Assembly: GCA_003159055.1 (NCBI GenBank)
Contig: PMLH01000316.1
Coordinates: 1 to 6,361, forward strand
From: Myxococcales bacterium
GTDB lineage: Bacteria > Myxococcota > Polyangia > Fen-1088
Length of the DNA: 6,361 nt
Reading direction: 5' to 3'
Position 1 is the first letter of the stretch. The number at the start of each line of letters is the position of its first letter. A program made the translations under genes and the position numbers. Below are positions 5,870 through 6,361 of the stretch, in pieces. The notes below the pieces were generated by a model, which had not been told where the DNA came from, ran no database searches, and saw only the letters and a list, made by a program, of their open reading frames with translations.

Positions 5870-6361
5870 GTGGCGGGGCGTGTCCAGCCCTACGACGTCG
5901 TCATCGTGGGCGCAGGACCTGGGGGACTGTCCTGCGCAAAACACCTCGCCCGTTCCGGCAAGAGCGTGCTGGTCCTGGAGAAAAGTGCGGAGCTGGGCCA
6001 GAAGATCTGCTCGGGCCTCATCTCACCCAAGGCGTTTCCCGAGCAAGAGCGTGACCGCGGCATTCCTTGGACCGGCATTTCCGTCGCGACCAAGAGAAGC
6101 AAAAAGTTCCTCAGCTTCGAGCGACCCTTTCTGTGGACAGCTGGCCGTAAAGCCATCGAGGGGCGGCTTCTTGCGGACTGCGCGGCCGACGTTCATTTTT
6201 CTGAAGCAGTCAGGAATATCACCCACGACTTCGTCGAGACCGACCATGCTCGCTACGCCTACCAGCACCTGGTCGGTGCCGACGGTTCGTTGTCGAAGGT
6301 CCGCAAACACCTAGGCCTGCCATCGGAATACGTGGTCGGCTGGGCCTTCCACTACATCCTC
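5870..6361 (+). CDS. Geranylgeranyl reductase/FixC-like FAD-dependent oxidoreductase, 3' end cut by window edge
   Basis: The first 164 codons of a p-hydroxybenzoate-hydroxylase-fold flavoprotein; the frame is open to the edge. YDVVIVGAGPGG (8-19) is the FAD Rossmann motif and VLVLEK (33-38) ends its second strand with the ribose-binding Glu37. KICSGLISPK (45-54) corresponds to the Cys-containing CGGALSP-like segment of geranylgeranyl reductases. GADGSLSKVRKHLGLP (136-151) is the family's GADG motif. Relatives saturate isoprenoid double bonds (chlorophyll side chain, archaeal lipids, menaquinone, polyprenols) or pass electrons to quinone (FixC), so the substrate is uncertain. GTG at 5870 is preferred because GGTGG lies 8 nt upstream; an in-frame GTG at 5858 would add four residues but lacks a ribosome site, and a TAG at 5846-5848 bars earlier starts. 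No signal peptide is seen. It is probably read with galE. Confidence 0.83.
   Translation, partial: MAGRVQPYDVVIVGAGPGGLSCAKHLARSGKSVLVLEKSAELGQKICSGLISPKAFPEQERDRGIPWTGISVATKRSKKFLSFERPFLWTAGRKAIEGRLLADCAADVHFSEAVRNITHDFVETDHARYAYQHLVGADGSLSKVRKHLGLPSEYVVGWAFHYIL

Noticed and set aside
1..6361. CRISPR array, tRNA, insertion sequence or attachment site
   Set aside because: No regularly spaced direct repeats, cloverleaf-like segment, transposase motif or terminal inverted repeat was seen on either strand.

Overview
The window is GC-rich, densely packed bacterial chromosome. It holds five protein genes: two on the minus strand (left half) and three on the plus strand (right half), separated by a divergent control region of about 190 bp. 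No tRNA, rRNA, CRISPR array, insertion sequence or phage gene is visible. The high GC, the hybrid-type multi-PAS histidine kinase and above all a lipoprotein with a long Asp/Ala/Gly-rich linker behind its lipobox resemble Myxococcota (former Deltaproteobacteria). That assignment is an inference, not something the window proves.

Left half, read leftwards from about 3210. First comes a 618-residue secreted lipoprotein with a PQQ-like beta-propeller (3210 to 1354). After 118 bp follows a soluble sensor histidine kinase with three PAS domains (1235 to beyond position 1), which the window edge cuts immediately after its phosphoacceptor H-box. The spacer between them holds a candidate sigma-70 promoter and a long stem-loop ending just before the kinase Shine-Dalgarno sequence, so the kinase probably has its own transcript.

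Centre, 3211-3403. The divergent spacer is rich in inverted repeats: a 7-bp stem followed by a T-run (3235-3260), an overlapping operator-like palindrome cluster (3265-3300), a short bulged palindrome (3314-3334), and a perfect 9-bp stem-loop (3378-3403) whose last base abuts the GTG start of the next gene.

Right half, read rightwards. Dihydrolipoyl dehydrogenase (lpd, 3404-4816) is followed after 7 bp by UDP-glucose 4-epimerase (galE, 4824-5819), whose ribosome site overlaps the lpd stop. After a short spacer containing another perfect 8-bp stem-loop comes the N-terminal 164 residues of a geranylgeranyl-reductase/FixC-type FAD oxidoreductase (5870 to beyond 6361). The three are probably co-transcribed. 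They share nucleotide-cofactor chemistry (FAD/NAD, NAD, FAD) but no single textbook pathway: lpd lacks its usual 2-oxoacid dehydrogenase partners nearby, and galE plus an isoprenoid-type reductase hints at envelope sugar or lipid metabolism.

The most distinctive feature is that three of the five genes (kinase, lpd, reductase) have a stem-loop directly upstream of, or abutting, the translation start, while the lipoprotein and galE instead have clear open Shine-Dalgarno sequences. No defence system or obviously new multi-gene system is seen. The less ordinary elements are the propeller lipoprotein, the operator cluster and the start-proximal hairpins.
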